DNA of 53,656 bases from Bacteroidales bacterium (GTDB lineage: Bacteria; Bacteroidota; Bacteroidia; Bacteroidales; ML635J-15): NCBI GenBank assembly GCA_031284905.1, contig JAITXI010000030.1, positions 1 to 53,656 on the forward strand, read 5' to 3'. The number at the start of each line of letters is the position of its first letter. The stretch's first letter is position 1. Under the pieces are notes generated by a model. The model was not told the DNA's origin. It saw nothing but the letters and a program-made list of their open reading frames with translations, and ran no database searches. Of this stretch, positions 25,085 through 34,293 are shown in pieces. The translations under genes were made by a program, and so were the position numbers.

Positions 25085-25977
25085 AAAATATTACTACTAA
25101 TTTTTTACGAATAATGAAAATCACATCTTTTTTCTCTTCGCTAATTTTCTATATAAATTTTATGTTTTCACAACCTGCAAACATAAAATTGTGGAAAGAA
25201 TTAGATGTAAAAAAAGAAAATCATACGACTTTATACATTTCTAAAGCTCCGGATTCGATAAATACAAAAATTGCAGCAATCATTCTTCCCGGTGGAAGTT
25301 ATGCTCATTTAATGGGAATAAAAACAGAAGGTTTTGAAGTCGCCAAATGGCTTAATAATCAAGGAATTAACGCTTTTATTCTCGAATATCGTGTCAAAAA
25401 AAATGGATATCATTATCCTTCGGAAATTGAAGATTTACAAGCAGCGATTTATTTTTTACGAAAAAATGCAGAAAAATATAATATTAATCCGGACGCTCTA
25501 GGCGTAATTGGTTTTTCTGCCGGAGGACATCTTTCTTTAATGTCTGGCGTTTTTCAAAACATCAATTATTTAGAAAAATACAATATTAAACCAAGTAATC
25601 TTAAACCGAATTTCATTGTTCCTGTTTATCCTGTAGTTTCAATGCAAGACAGTATTGTTCACAAGAAAAGCAGAAAAAATCTATTAGGCTTGCATCCCGA
25701 TCAAGAAACAAAAAATAAATTTTCAATGGAATTGCAAATTTCCGACAATATGCCTCCTACTCTACTTGTCGCCACAAAAGACGACCCAAAAGTAAATTTC
25801 CACAATAGCCTTGTCCTAAATGATGCTTTTCTGAACAAAAAAATTCCAAATTTCAAATTTCTACTCTATGATAACGGAGGACACGGATTCGGTTTAAATG
25901 ATAAGTTAGGAAAAGATGCTGCTCAATGGAAATATGTTTTTATTAATTGGCTTAAAGAAATTAATATATCAAAATGA
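25081..25977 (+). CDS. Secreted alpha/beta-hydrolase (acetyl-esterase type)
   Basis: A 298 aa hydrolase with a signal peptide or anchor near residues 12-30 (ITSFFSSLIFYINFMFSQ). The oxyanion HGGG-like loop is IILPGGSYAHLMG, the nucleophile Ser is in GVIGFSAGGHLSLM (about Ser155), the Asp is in LLVATKDDPKVNFHN, and the His is in YDNGGHGFGL. The pattern matches axe1/acetyl-xylan esterase-like and BD-FAE-type enzymes of Bacteroidota that remove acetyl groups from glycans. Here it sits in an ATGA-coupled trio with a hypothetical protein and a PaaK-like ligase, not next to glycoside hydrolases. Its real substrate may therefore be an acylated cell-surface or lipid molecule. Confidence 0.82.
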   Translation: MKNITTNFLRIMKITSFFSSLIFYINFMFSQPANIKLWKELDVKKENHTTLYISKAPDSINTKIAAIILPGGSYAHLMGIKTEGFEVAKWLNNQGINAFILEYRVKKNGYHYPSEIEDLQAAIYFLRKNAEKYNINPDALGVIGFSAGGHLSLMSGVFQNINYLEKYNIKPSNLKPNFIVPVYPVVSMQDSIVHKKSRKNLLGLHPDQETKNKFSMELQISDNMPPTLLVATKDDPKVNFHNSLVLNDAFLNKKIPNFKFLLYDNGGHGFGLNDKLGKDAAQWKYVFINWLKEINISK

Positions 25978-27269
25978 CAAACTTCTACCCTGAAATTGAA
26001 TACAAAGCACAATCAGAAATTAAACTTTTCCAAGAAAAAAAACTTCATGAATTATTAATTTACCTTAATAATAAATCTCCTTTTTATTCTAAATTATTTT
26101 CTGAAAATAAAATAAATATTGAAAAAATAATTAAATTAAATGATTTAAAAAATATTCCGGTTATAACAAAAGAAGATTTACAAAAATATAATGACGATTT
26201 TATTTGCGTTCCAAAACAAAAAATTGTTGATTATATGACAACTTCCGGCACTTTAAGCGACCCAACAATTTTCGCAGCAACTTCATACGACCTTGACCGA
26301 CTTGCTTACAATGAAGCAATTTCTTTTTCTTGTGCCGGAGCAAAACCCGGAAATATTTTCCAATTAATGACAACTATCGACAAAAGATTTATGGCAGGTT
26401 TGGCTTACTTTTTGGGAATAAGAAAATTAGGTGCAAGTATTATTAGAGTTGGAAACGGAATCCCCGAACTTCAATGGGATACAATAAACCGATTAAAACC
26501 TGATTCAATTATTTGCGTTCCTTCTTTTATCCTTAAAATCATTAATTACGCCAAAGAACATAATATTGATTATAAAAATTCAAGTATCAAAAAAGCTATT
26601 TGTATTGGCGAAAATTTACGCACTAACGACTTTTCTCTCAATCTATTAGGACAAAAAATAAAAGAAAATTGGAATATCGAATTATATTCAACTTACGCAT
26701 CAACGGAAATGAATACAACATTTTGCGAATGCGAAGCCGGAAAAGGCGGTCATCATCATCCGGAGTTAATTATTTGTGAACTTCTTGATGAAAATAATAA
26801 TGTAGTCAAAGATGGTGATTTTGGAGAACTTACAATTACTACAATTGGTGTTGAAGGAATGCCGCTTTTAAGATTTAAAACAGGAGATATAACAAAATTT
26901 AACTATGAAAAATGCTCTTGCGGAAGAACGTCAATGAGAATTAGTCCGATTTTAGGAAGAAAAAATCAAATGATAAAACTTAAAGGAACGACACTTTATC
27001 CGGCTACAATTTTTGACGTTTTGGATAATGCCGATTTTGTTGAAAATTATATCATTGTGGTCAGTACTAACGAATTAGGAACTGATGATGTTTCAGTAAA
27101 AATAGGCACAATTTACCAGAATGAAGAAATAATTAAAGATTTAAAAGACCGTTTTCGAGCAAAATTACGAGTTACTCCGGAAATTGTTTTCGACTCTATT
27201 GAAAATATAAAAAAAATATCTATGCCTGAAATAAAAAGAAAACCTGTAAAATTTTTTGACAACAGATAA
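25974..27269 (+). CDS. PaaK/CapK-like adenylate-forming ligase
   Basis: A 431 aa member of the phenylacetate-CoA ligase branch of AMP-binding enzymes. The P-loop-like motif MTTSGTLSDP is near residue 86, the A5-type motif YSTYASTEMNTTFCE near 240, and the ATP-ribose Asp in RFKTGDITKF near 305. The core linker is RISPILGRKNQMIKLKGTTLYP. The C-terminal lid ends with a lysine in IKKISMPEIKRKPVKFF. The Cys residues CECEAG and CSCGRTS resemble the metal-binding cysteines of PaaK homologues. Such ligases activate aryl acids for CoA or ACP loading in catabolism, aryl-polyene synthesis and capsule loci. The neighbouring acyltransferase and esterase favour biosynthesis, by inference. Confidence 0.82.
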   Translation: MTNFYPEIEYKAQSEIKLFQEKKLHELLIYLNNKSPFYSKLFSENKINIEKIIKLNDLKNIPVITKEDLQKYNDDFICVPKQKIVDYMTTSGTLSDPTIFAATSYDLDRLAYNEAISFSCAGAKPGNIFQLMTTIDKRFMAGLAYFLGIRKLGASIIRVGNGIPELQWDTINRLKPDSIICVPSFILKIINYAKEHNIDYKNSSIKKAICIGENLRTNDFSLNLLGQKIKENWNIELYSTYASTEMNTTFCECEAGKGGHHHPELIICELLDENNNVVKDGDFGELTITTIGVEGMPLLRFKTGDITKFNYEKCSCGRTSMRISPILGRKNQMIKLKGTTLYPATIFDVLDNADFVENYIIVVSTNELGTDDVSVKIGTIYQNEEIIKDLKDRFRAKLRVTPEIVFDSIENIKKISMPEIKRKPVKFFDNR

Positions 27270-27437
27270 AAATTTAAGTGAAAAATTACCGCTACGCTCA
27301 TAGAAGCAAAATTTGTATTGAGCAAGGTTAGTGAACGAAGTCGAACTAAAAGACAGACAATACTCCGACAAAATCAGTAACCGAAAAAGGGCGAACGGTC
27401 TCACTACTCACATCTAAAATCGTAAATCTAAAATAAT
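27270..27437. other. Spacer between ligase and acyltransferase genes
   Basis: 168 bp of more GC-rich non-coding sequence containing GCTACGCTC and GTGAACGAAGTCGAAC. It resembles the short dispersed intergenic words often seen in Bacteroidota, but I see no hairpin or ORF of interest. The two minus-strand ORFs here are shadows. Confidence 0.35.
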
Positions 27438-28571
27438 ATGACTGATTTTAATTTTGAAGATACTCGCCCATACAACGATAATGAAGTTCCGGAAGTAGTA
27501 AAAAGGATTTCTGAAAATGAATATTTCCCACTGATTGTTAAATATTTATTTCCGGAGGTTGAACTAAAACATTTTACTGAAAATTTTTGTAAAATAAAAA
27601 CCATTGCTGAGTTCCAAGAAAAAATTATGCACCTTGCATTAGAAAAAATTTTCAACTCAACTGCAAATAATCTTTCTTCCTCAGGTTTTGAAAAACTAAA
27701 CAACAATAACAAATATATGTTTATCACTAACCATCGAGACATTGTTTTGGATTCGGCAATTTTTCAATTAATTTTATATAATAATAACATTGAGACTTCA
27801 GAAATTACTTTCGGTAACAATTTGATGATGTCGCAATTTATCATCGACCTTGGAAAAATTAACAAAATGTTTAAAATCGTTCGTGGTGGCAGTTTAAGAG
27901 AAATTTTTATCAATTCCATGCATGTTTCTCATTATATGCGATATGCTATCACAGAAAAGCACAATTCAACTTGGATTGCGCAAAGAAACGGACGTACAAA
28001 AGATGGACACGACAAAACCGATGAAGCTGTTTTGAAAATGTTCGCAATGAGTAGCAAAAAAAATTTTGTCAGTAATCTTGATGAATTAAAAATTACTCCA
28101 ATCGCTATCTCTTACGAATACGAACCTTGCGATATTCTAAAAACTGTTGAAATATATAAAACAAGACGACAAAAATATATCAAAGCACCTAACGAAGACT
28201 TTAACAGTATCCTAACAGGAATTAAACAATGGAAAGGAAATATCCATATTACTACTTGCGATTCTATAACAATTGATGAATTAATTATCTGTAACGATAT
28301 GCACAAAATCCACAAATTTAAACAATTAGCTAATATAATCGACAAACGTGTATATTCTAACTACAAACTATGGAAAACGAACTACATCGCTTATGACATT
28401 TTCAACAATTCTGATGTCTTTTGCGACCAATACAATCCGGAAGAAAAATTTGGGTTTATTAACTATATAGAAGAATCTCTCAAAAACGTTGAAGGAGATT
28501 ACTCAGAACTACAAGAAATTTTTTTACAAATTTATGCAAATCCGGTCATTGATAGAATTAATAATTTATGA
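27438..28571 (+). CDS. Glycerol-phosphate acyltransferase-like (PlsC superfamily) protein
   Basis: A 377 aa acyltransferase. The active-site block is MFITNHRDIVLDSAIF (about 94-109), a Bacteroidota variant of the NHx4D motif, and the second block KIVRGGSLREIF supplies substrate-binding residues. WIAQRNGRTKDGHDKTDEAVLKM matches the later EG-R-type motif region. No signal peptide is present and only weak hydrophobic segments are seen, so it is probably a peripheral membrane enzyme transferring acyl groups from ACP or CoA to a lipid or glycan acceptor. Related genes occur in aryl-polyene and flexirubin loci (recollection). It lies between the ligase and the cytidylyltransferase on the same strand. 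Confidence 0.75.
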   Translation: MTDFNFEDTRPYNDNEVPEVVKRISENEYFPLIVKYLFPEVELKHFTENFCKIKTIAEFQEKIMHLALEKIFNSTANNLSSSGFEKLNNNNKYMFITNHRDIVLDSAIFQLILYNNNIETSEITFGNNLMMSQFIIDLGKINKMFKIVRGGSLREIFINSMHVSHYMRYAITEKHNSTWIAQRNGRTKDGHDKTDEAVLKMFAMSSKKNFVSNLDELKITPIAISYEYEPCDILKTVEIYKTRRQKYIKAPNEDFNSILTGIKQWKGNIHITTCDSITIDELIICNDMHKIHKFKQLANIIDKRVYSNYKLWKTNYIAYDIFNNSDVFCDQYNPEEKFGFINYIEESLKNVEGDYSELQEIFLQIYANPVIDRINNL

Positions 28572-28723
28572 AAATAGCCCGTTTTGCATATTGAATTATC
28601 GAACATAAATAATTATGCATAATTTTGAAATTCAGATATTTGGATTAAATCAATGGATTTTATTACGGAAATATATTTTTTAACAATAAATAACTATATT
28701 TTAACAGAAAAACAGTCTAAACA

Positions 28724-29455
28724 ATGAAAAATATCGCAATAATATTAGCCGCAGGTAGTGGCTCTCGGTTTGGAGATAAAATCCCAAAACAATTTTATTC
28801 TTTTGCAGGAAAAACTGTTCTTGAGCATTCTGTTGATGCTTATGAAAAAAATGAAAATATAGACGAAATTGTAATAGTTGTAAATTGCCTATATATTACA
28901 AAAGTTAAAGAATTTGTAAAAAATAATAATTGGACAAAAATAAAACATATTCTTATTGGAGGTAACGAACGCTACGAATCAAGTTTTGTCGCAATCAGAA
29001 CATATTCTACAGAAAATGAATGCAATATGATTTTTCACGATGCCGTTCGTCCTTTAGTAAGTCAAGAAATAATCAATAACACAATAAAAGCCTTAAACGT
29101 TTTCAACGCTGTAGATACTGCAATTCAAATAACCGACACTATTGTAAAAGCAAACAATAATATTATTGAAGAAATTCCGGAACGAAAATATTTTTACAAA
29201 AGTCAAACTCCGCAAGCCTTTAAACTTTCAACAATAAAAAAGGCATACAAAATATTTCTTGATGATAATAATTTTCAAGCAACTGATGATTGCGGAATTA
29301 TAAAAAAATATCTTCCCAAAGAGAATATCTTTATCGTTGAAGGACAAGAATCTAATATAAAACTCACGTTTAAAGAAGATATTTTTTTGATGGAATTGTT
29401 ATTTGAAAAAATGCAAAAAATAAAAACAAATTTAAAAACCATTAATAATCAATAG
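28724..29455 (+). CDS. IspD/TarI-family cytidylyltransferase
   Basis: A 243 aa nucleotidyltransferase using CTP. The N-terminal ILAAGSGSRFGDKIPKQF is the nucleotide-binding loop, IFHDAVRPLVS carries the metal-binding Asp, and QESNIKLTFKEDIF the late Lys motif. IspD (MEP pathway) and TarI (ribitol-5-phosphate) share these. The middle part, NAVDTAIQITDTIVKANN followed by IIEEIPERKYFYKSQTPQAF, looks closer to TarI as I remember it. I therefore prefer a sugar-alcohol cytidylyltransferase for a surface polymer, but IspD cannot be excluded by eye. Finding a second family member elsewhere in the genome would settle which role this one has. Confidence 0.8.
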   Translation: MKNIAIILAAGSGSRFGDKIPKQFYSFAGKTVLEHSVDAYEKNENIDEIVIVVNCLYITKVKEFVKNNNWTKIKHILIGGNERYESSFVAIRTYSTENECNMIFHDAVRPLVSQEIINNTIKALNVFNAVDTAIQITDTIVKANNNIIEEIPERKYFYKSQTPQAFKLSTIKKAYKIFLDDNNFQATDDCGIIKKYLPKENIFIVEGQESNIKLTFKEDIFLMELLFEKMQKIKTNLKTINNQ

Positions 29456-29513
29456 CTTGCTTTTTTATTTATTTTGGAATTTTGTTCAAGTTGGGTTAAC
29501 TTTTTCATAATCT

Positions 29514-30278
29514 TTAATTACATCTATGTTCATTCATTTCTACTTTAGAAATATCAGATATTAAAAGTTGCCAAACAGTATTTTGTCCTTGAATAAATTT
29601 TGTCATAACACCTTCGATAGAACCTTTTCCCGAAGCTAATTTTTGTCCTGCAAAATCCGATTGGTCACTTGACCTTACAATTATTGTTTTTCCTTCACAA
29701 TTCATTAAATTTCGACTAGTGTTTGAAGTTCCATTCGCTGTAGCATAAGTTAAAGTTGTATCTGCAAATTGAACATCGGTTATTTTTACTAATTCACAAA
29801 CATATTCTCCTGTTAAAATATCGTTTATTGAAACTTCTTTGGGACGAATCGGAGCATTTTCAATTATTGTAATAATTTGAGATTTAGGATTATCGCAATT
29901 ATCAAAATCCAACTCTATTTTACCTGAATAATCTTTTATCACTACATTTTTCAAATTTATTCTTACATAAGAATTTTTTGTAACTGCTCCGGCTGTTTTC
30001 AAATGATATAAATTTACACCTTTAACCGTATCCTGCAAATAGGCTTCTTTATAAATATTTCCATTTGAATCGTCCATTATAATAGTTCCGTAAACAAAAT
30101 ATTCTTCCGTAAAAGTATATTCGCCACGTTTTGCAACCGTATCATAAATATCGGAAACTGTAATAATTTTATTTGTATTTAACTCTTCCAAAGGAGGAAC
30201 ATCAGGTTTTTCACATGAAATAAAAAATGAAAAAATTGCTGCTACGATTGTTATTATTAAAAAATTTATCTTTTTCAT
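29514..30278 (-). CDS. DUF5689-type lipoprotein
   Basis: A 254 aa lipoprotein with lipobox FFISCEKPDVPP (Cys about residue 22). The body has a repeated OB-fold-like pattern typical of DUF5689: VSDIYDTVAKRGEYTFTEEYFVYGTIIMDDSNGN, VNLYHLKTAGAVTKNSYVRINL, and a second half starting VSINDILTGEYVCELVKITDV that resembles the first. It is probably anchored at the outer membrane facing out or in. It follows the TonB-dependent receptor by 17 bp and takes the place where SusD-like lipoproteins usually sit, suggesting it is the substrate-binding partner of that receptor. Confidence 0.8.
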   Translation of the reverse strand: MKKINFLIITIVAAIFSFFISCEKPDVPPLEELNTNKIITVSDIYDTVAKRGEYTFTEEYFVYGTIIMDDSNGNIYKEAYLQDTVKGVNLYHLKTAGAVTKNSYVRINLKNVVIKDYSGKIELDFDNCDNPKSQIITIIENAPIRPKEVSINDILTGEYVCELVKITDVQFADTTLTYATANGTSNTSRNLMNCEGKTIIVRSSDQSDFAGQKLASGKGSIEGVMTKFIQGQNTVWQLLISDISKVEMNEHRCN

Positions 30279-30295
30279 TGTTGTATCTTTTAAAA

Positions 30296-32818
30296 TTAAA
30301 ATCTAAAAAACAAATTTACAAAATAATTAATTCCATACATGTATGTATATTTTGCAGGGAATTTATTTATATTTGTTCTATCGAAACGATATTGTTCAAA
30401 GCCACTTATTGCAAATTTTTTGTTGTTCAAAACGTTATTTATACTTACTGAAAAACCAAAACTATATTGTTTTATTCTCCATGATTTTCCTCCAAAAACA
30501 TTTAAAGTAAACCCTCCTTTTAGTTTTTCCTGATTTAATATTTCATCAACTTGAGAATCATTTACATATAATCCTTGAAGAGATTCTACAGTTCGGCGTT
30601 CGGGATTTAAAGTTACATAAATTTCATCAAAATAATTTGCATCAAAACCGATATACCAATATTTAGGTGCATTATATCTCATTCCGATATTTGCTGCAAG
30701 TTCCGGCATTCCTCCAACATGATAATTTTTTATATAAACAGTTTTATCAGTTACAAGAATTTCGGAACTATTATCTTGTGCTATTGTTACCGATGGTCTT
30801 GAACTATACAAATAACGTCCATAACCGAAAGCTCCCGTAACATTAATTGTTTGAGATGCTTTTATATCCATTCCAAATTCTCCGCCATAATGTCTTTCGT
30901 TTACGTCTGTCATTACATAATTTACAAAAGTGCGTAATTCATCGTGATAAAAACTTGTATTTTGAATTCCATCAAAAAATTCGGTATAATATCCCAAAAC
31001 TTTAAACATAACGATTTGTGAACGAAAAATATAACTTAAATCGGCAGATATTATTTTTTCACTTTCAAGTTTTTTGCCGTTAATGTCGCTAATTAAGAAA
31101 TCACGAGTTCTCGGCGAAATATAAGCATCATTAAAATATGGAGCTCTTGTTAAAAATTCAGCATTTAATAACAGAAAATGTTTACTTGTAATTTTATATG
31201 TTGTTCCTACTTTTACTGCATAATCAAGAAATCTTTGTTTGTCGGAATTTCCTCCTGAATTAAAAACAAATTTTCCATTTGTTGTATTTCCTGTTCTCCA
31301 AAATTCCGTATATTTTAAATCAACACCTCCAAAGAAATCAAATTTTGAAAATTTTCCTTCAATTTGGGCAAAAATATCTGAATTTGTAATATTTGAAATA
31401 TAATCATAACCAAAAGTATCACCTTCTTTTATCACTCTATTAGGATGTTTTATATCATTTTGAATGTAATTATCATCACTAAAATCTCTTTCTGCAAATT
31501 GGTCGATATCTAACCACCAATCTGCTCCTAATAAATCACTCATAACTTTAAAATTATGAGTTTTATTAACCATAACATTTAAACCACTTACTAATTTCAA
31601 ATTTTCTTTTAAATTTTTTGAATACACCGAGTTTAAATCAAAGCGTTTAATATCATTTCGACGTTCTTCAATTATATATTTTGCACGGTTTCCTGTTACT
31701 GATTTACCTGTACCTCCTTCATTAACAACCGTATAAAGATTTTTCTGATTTGCAAAATAGAAAGAATCCCAATCTAATTGACGATAATTTTCATCATTTT
31801 TCCATAAGTTTGTTAAATAGCCGAAATTAAATTCATCTTCGTCGTAATAACTTGGAAAATATCTGTAATAATCCGGACGCGGGTCAGGAGCATCATACCA
31901 ATTTAAGGCTGTTGTTCCGTTCCTTCCGAAAACAAAAGATGCCGAAGAATTTAATTTTGAAGTTTCATCAATTCTCCAGTTATGAGAAAGAATGAAACGA
32001 GGTTGAAAAGAAGTTGCAATTCTGGCATTTCGTACTTCTCCATTTTGATAGCCTCAATTCGGATTATAATAATTAGAGCCTGTTAAATCGTAGGCTTCTT
32101 GAATTGCGGCTGCCGAACGAGCACTTCGAGAAGGTGAAGCAAATCCGGTTAAAATTAAAGAATGAGAATTGTTAATTTTTTTCTCAGCTGATGCGAAGAA
32201 AGCATAACCTTCATAAAAAGTTCCTTCCGAAAAAGATAAAGGATTATTTGTTGGCGACAAACGAGTTGAAAGGGACGTTGTAAAAGCCCAACCTTTTTCC
32301 GACAATCCGGAAGAATATGTCGCCATTACTCTATGAGCATACGATTGATTTGAATTTGCATAAGAAATACTAACTCCTTTTCTAAATGACGATGGAATCA
32401 AAGAAATATTTGTAACTCCACCAATACCACCAAATGAAAAATCGGAAAAATTCAAGCCCATTGTTGAAGTTTTGAAACGAGTAATGTCATTTAATCCACC
32501 CCAAGTATAATAATATGGACGACCATTTTCGGCATCATTTACTAAAATACCATTCAATAAAACAAGAGAATTATTATTATCATAACCTCTAATTTTATAC
32601 CTTGCCTGTCCAAAATTATAGCCTGATTTGTTAATATAAGTATCCTGCGAAGACTGTAATAATCCGGAAATATCATTGTTTTGAAATTCCGATTCTAAAT
32701 CATTTTCCGACAAAGAAATTGTCGGTATATCCGATACGTTTATAGTATCTTGTTGTGCAATAGAATAATTACAAAAACAAATTGCAATAACAATAATAAT
32801 CAACTTGTATTTTTTCAT
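30296..32818 (-). pseudogene. TonB-dependent outer-membrane receptor interrupted by one in-frame TGA
   Basis: One continuous frame of about 840 codons, split in the track into 254 and 443 aa pieces. It has signal peptide MKKYKLIIIVIAICFCNYSIAQ, a plug domain (YKIRGYDNNNSLVLLNGILVND, FGGIGGVTNIS) and a barrel running to the C-terminal strand YFVNLFFRF. The only defect is TGA at 32054-32056 in NYYNPN-stop-GYQNGEVRNAR, where homologues as I recall them carry Trp (NPNWGYQNGE). The frame then continues uninterrupted (IATSFQPRFILSHNWRI and onward). One G-to-A change explains it. It may be a very recent pseudogene, a strain polymorphism, a sequencing error or read-through. It is followed by its DUF5689 lipoprotein partner. 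Confidence 0.9.
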
Positions 32819-32831
32819 ACTAATTTTTTTA

Positions 32832-32861
32832 CAAAGTTAATTTTTTAATCAAAATATTCAA
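32832..32861 (-). promoter_or_regulatory. Putative promoter of the TonB receptor gene
   Basis: Minus strand ATTG, 19 bp, TAACTTTG. The -7 box is a full match and the -33 keeps the TTG core. It ends 14 bp upstream of the receptor start codon. Confidence 0.5.
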
Positions 32862-32934
32862 TAAAATATCATTCTTTTTTTTGTGATGAAAATTTATCCG
32901 AAAAAACTGTTATTTTTGCATAATATTTATTTTT

Positions 32935-33459
32935 ATGAAATTTAAGCACATTTTTTATATCATTATTATTTTAATATCTACTATTGTTTCTTGTAATAAT
33001 AATTCTAAATTGCAAGATAAATTAATTGAAAAACTACCGATTTATGTTCAACAAGATTCTTTAATTACCACTCACGAAGTAAAAATTATTGATACAACTT
33101 CTACAGGAACACCAAGAATAATTCATTTTGTATGTCAAAAGGATACAACAATTCAAATTGAAAAAATTTATCATAATTCAGGGAAAATTTATATTGAAGG
33201 CGAACTAAAAGCCGGAAAAAGACATGGATTATGGAAAGCATGGTATGAAAATGATAATCTTTGGAGTATTGGAAATTATCAAAATGGATTAAAAGAAGGA
33301 TTGGAAGAAACTTATTACCCTAACGGGCAAGTTAGATATTCAAAAATTTATAAAAATAACAAAGAAAACGGACTTGCAAAATATTTTGACGAAAAAGGAA
33401 ATTTAATATCAGAAGTTGAATATTTGAATGATTCGATTATTTCTAAAAAAGAATATTAA
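32935..33459 (+). CDS. MORN-repeat lipoprotein
   Basis: A 174 aa lipoprotein with lipobox STIVSCNNNS (Cys about residue 20). From about residue 80 it has three MORN/YwqK-like repeats: GELKAGKRHGLWKAWYENDN, NYQNGLKEGLEETYYPNGQ and IYKNNKENGLAKYFDEKGN. Such proteins are frequent in Bacteroidota and some are annotated as YwqK-type antitoxin-like, but no toxin partner is present here. It is the first of a plus-strand run that leads into the DUF6089 gene, though with a gap of about 55 bp. TATTTTTG at 32911 is a possible -7 box. Confidence 0.8.
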   Translation: MKFKHIFYIIIILISTIVSCNNNSKLQDKLIEKLPIYVQQDSLITTHEVKIIDTTSTGTPRIIHFVCQKDTTIQIEKIYHNSGKIYIEGELKAGKRHGLWKAWYENDNLWSIGNYQNGLKEGLEETYYPNGQVRYSKIYKNNKENGLAKYFDEKGNLISEVEYLNDSIISKKEY

Positions 33460-33514
33460 AATAATCAATAATGCAATTTAAAATATTTATCAGAAACTTA
33501 CGTTATTATTGATA

Positions 33515-34249
33515 ATGCAAAAAAATAATCGCAAAATAATAATTTTTATCAATATTATTGTAATAGCATTTGTTGTTTCTATTAATAATAAATTGCAAGC
33601 CCAATCAGCACTTGAAATAGGTGTTCAGGCCGGTGCTTCATATTATATGGGCGACATCAATCTTTCTCGTCATTTTTATTCTCCTCATCCAAATTTTGGA
33701 GGTTTTATAAAATTTCATTTCAGTTATAGAAGCATCTTGAAAGTAGGTGTTTTTTCTACACATTTATCAGCAGCCGATAAAGATTTTAATAATGTATTTC
33801 AACAAACCAGAAACGCAAGTTTTAATACTCCTTACACAGAATTAAATCTTTGTTACGAAGTAAGTTTCCTACCTTTTATTGTTGGACAACAACGCAAACA
33901 TGGTTTTTCTCCATATTTATCACTTGGAGTTGCTACTTATATTGCAAACGCTTCAAATCACAAATTAGGTTTTGCAATTCCTGTAGGTTTTGGCTTAAAA
34001 AAAGCACTAGGAAAACGTTTAGTATTAGGGCTTGAATGGTCGTTTCACAGAGCGTTTTCTGACGAACTTGACAATTTGACAGGAGAAGATATAAATCGAA
34101 ATTACAGCGAAAATTACGGTTATCCGATAGATAGTCCTGATCCGGCAAAACAAACAGGCTTTAGATTTAATAAAGATTGGCAAGTCTATGGAGTTATAAC
34201 ATTATCTTATGCTTTCAGAATTGGTGGATTAACATGTCATGCTTATTAA
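33515..34249 (+). CDS. DUF6089-family outer-membrane beta-barrel protein
   Basis: The start chosen is ATG at 33515 (MQKNNRKIIIFINIIVIAF); the track used a TTG two codons earlier. About 244 aa with a signal peptide ending NNKLQAQ. LEIGVQAGASYYMGDINLS and HPNFGGFIKFHFSYRS are typical of DUF6089 barrels. The repeated barrel strands end with YGVITLSYAFRIGG. This gene sits directly upstream of uppS and bamA in many Bacteroidota, which points to a role in outer-membrane assembly, but none is established. Confidence 0.85.
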   Translation: MQKNNRKIIIFINIIVIAFVVSINNKLQAQSALEIGVQAGASYYMGDINLSRHFYSPHPNFGGFIKFHFSYRSILKVGVFSTHLSAADKDFNNVFQQTRNASFNTPYTELNLCYEVSFLPFIVGQQRKHGFSPYLSLGVATYIANASNHKLGFAIPVGFGLKKALGKRLVLGLEWSFHRAFSDELDNLTGEDINRNYSENYGYPIDSPDPAKQTGFRFNKDWQVYGVITLSYAFRIGGLTCHAY

Positions 34250-34293
34250 ATAGATTGATAGATAAGAGAAAAGGGGAAAAATAAAAAGTTAGA

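Noticed and set aside
28724-29455. Firm assignment as ispD
   Set aside because: Core motifs are shared with TarI and the middle region looks TarI-like, so no gene symbol was given.
32054-32056. TGA as a sense (Trp) codon or alternative genetic code
   Set aside because: TGA ends many intact genes here (fabF, uppS, the esterase and others), so genome-wide reassignment is excluded. Local read-through remains possible.
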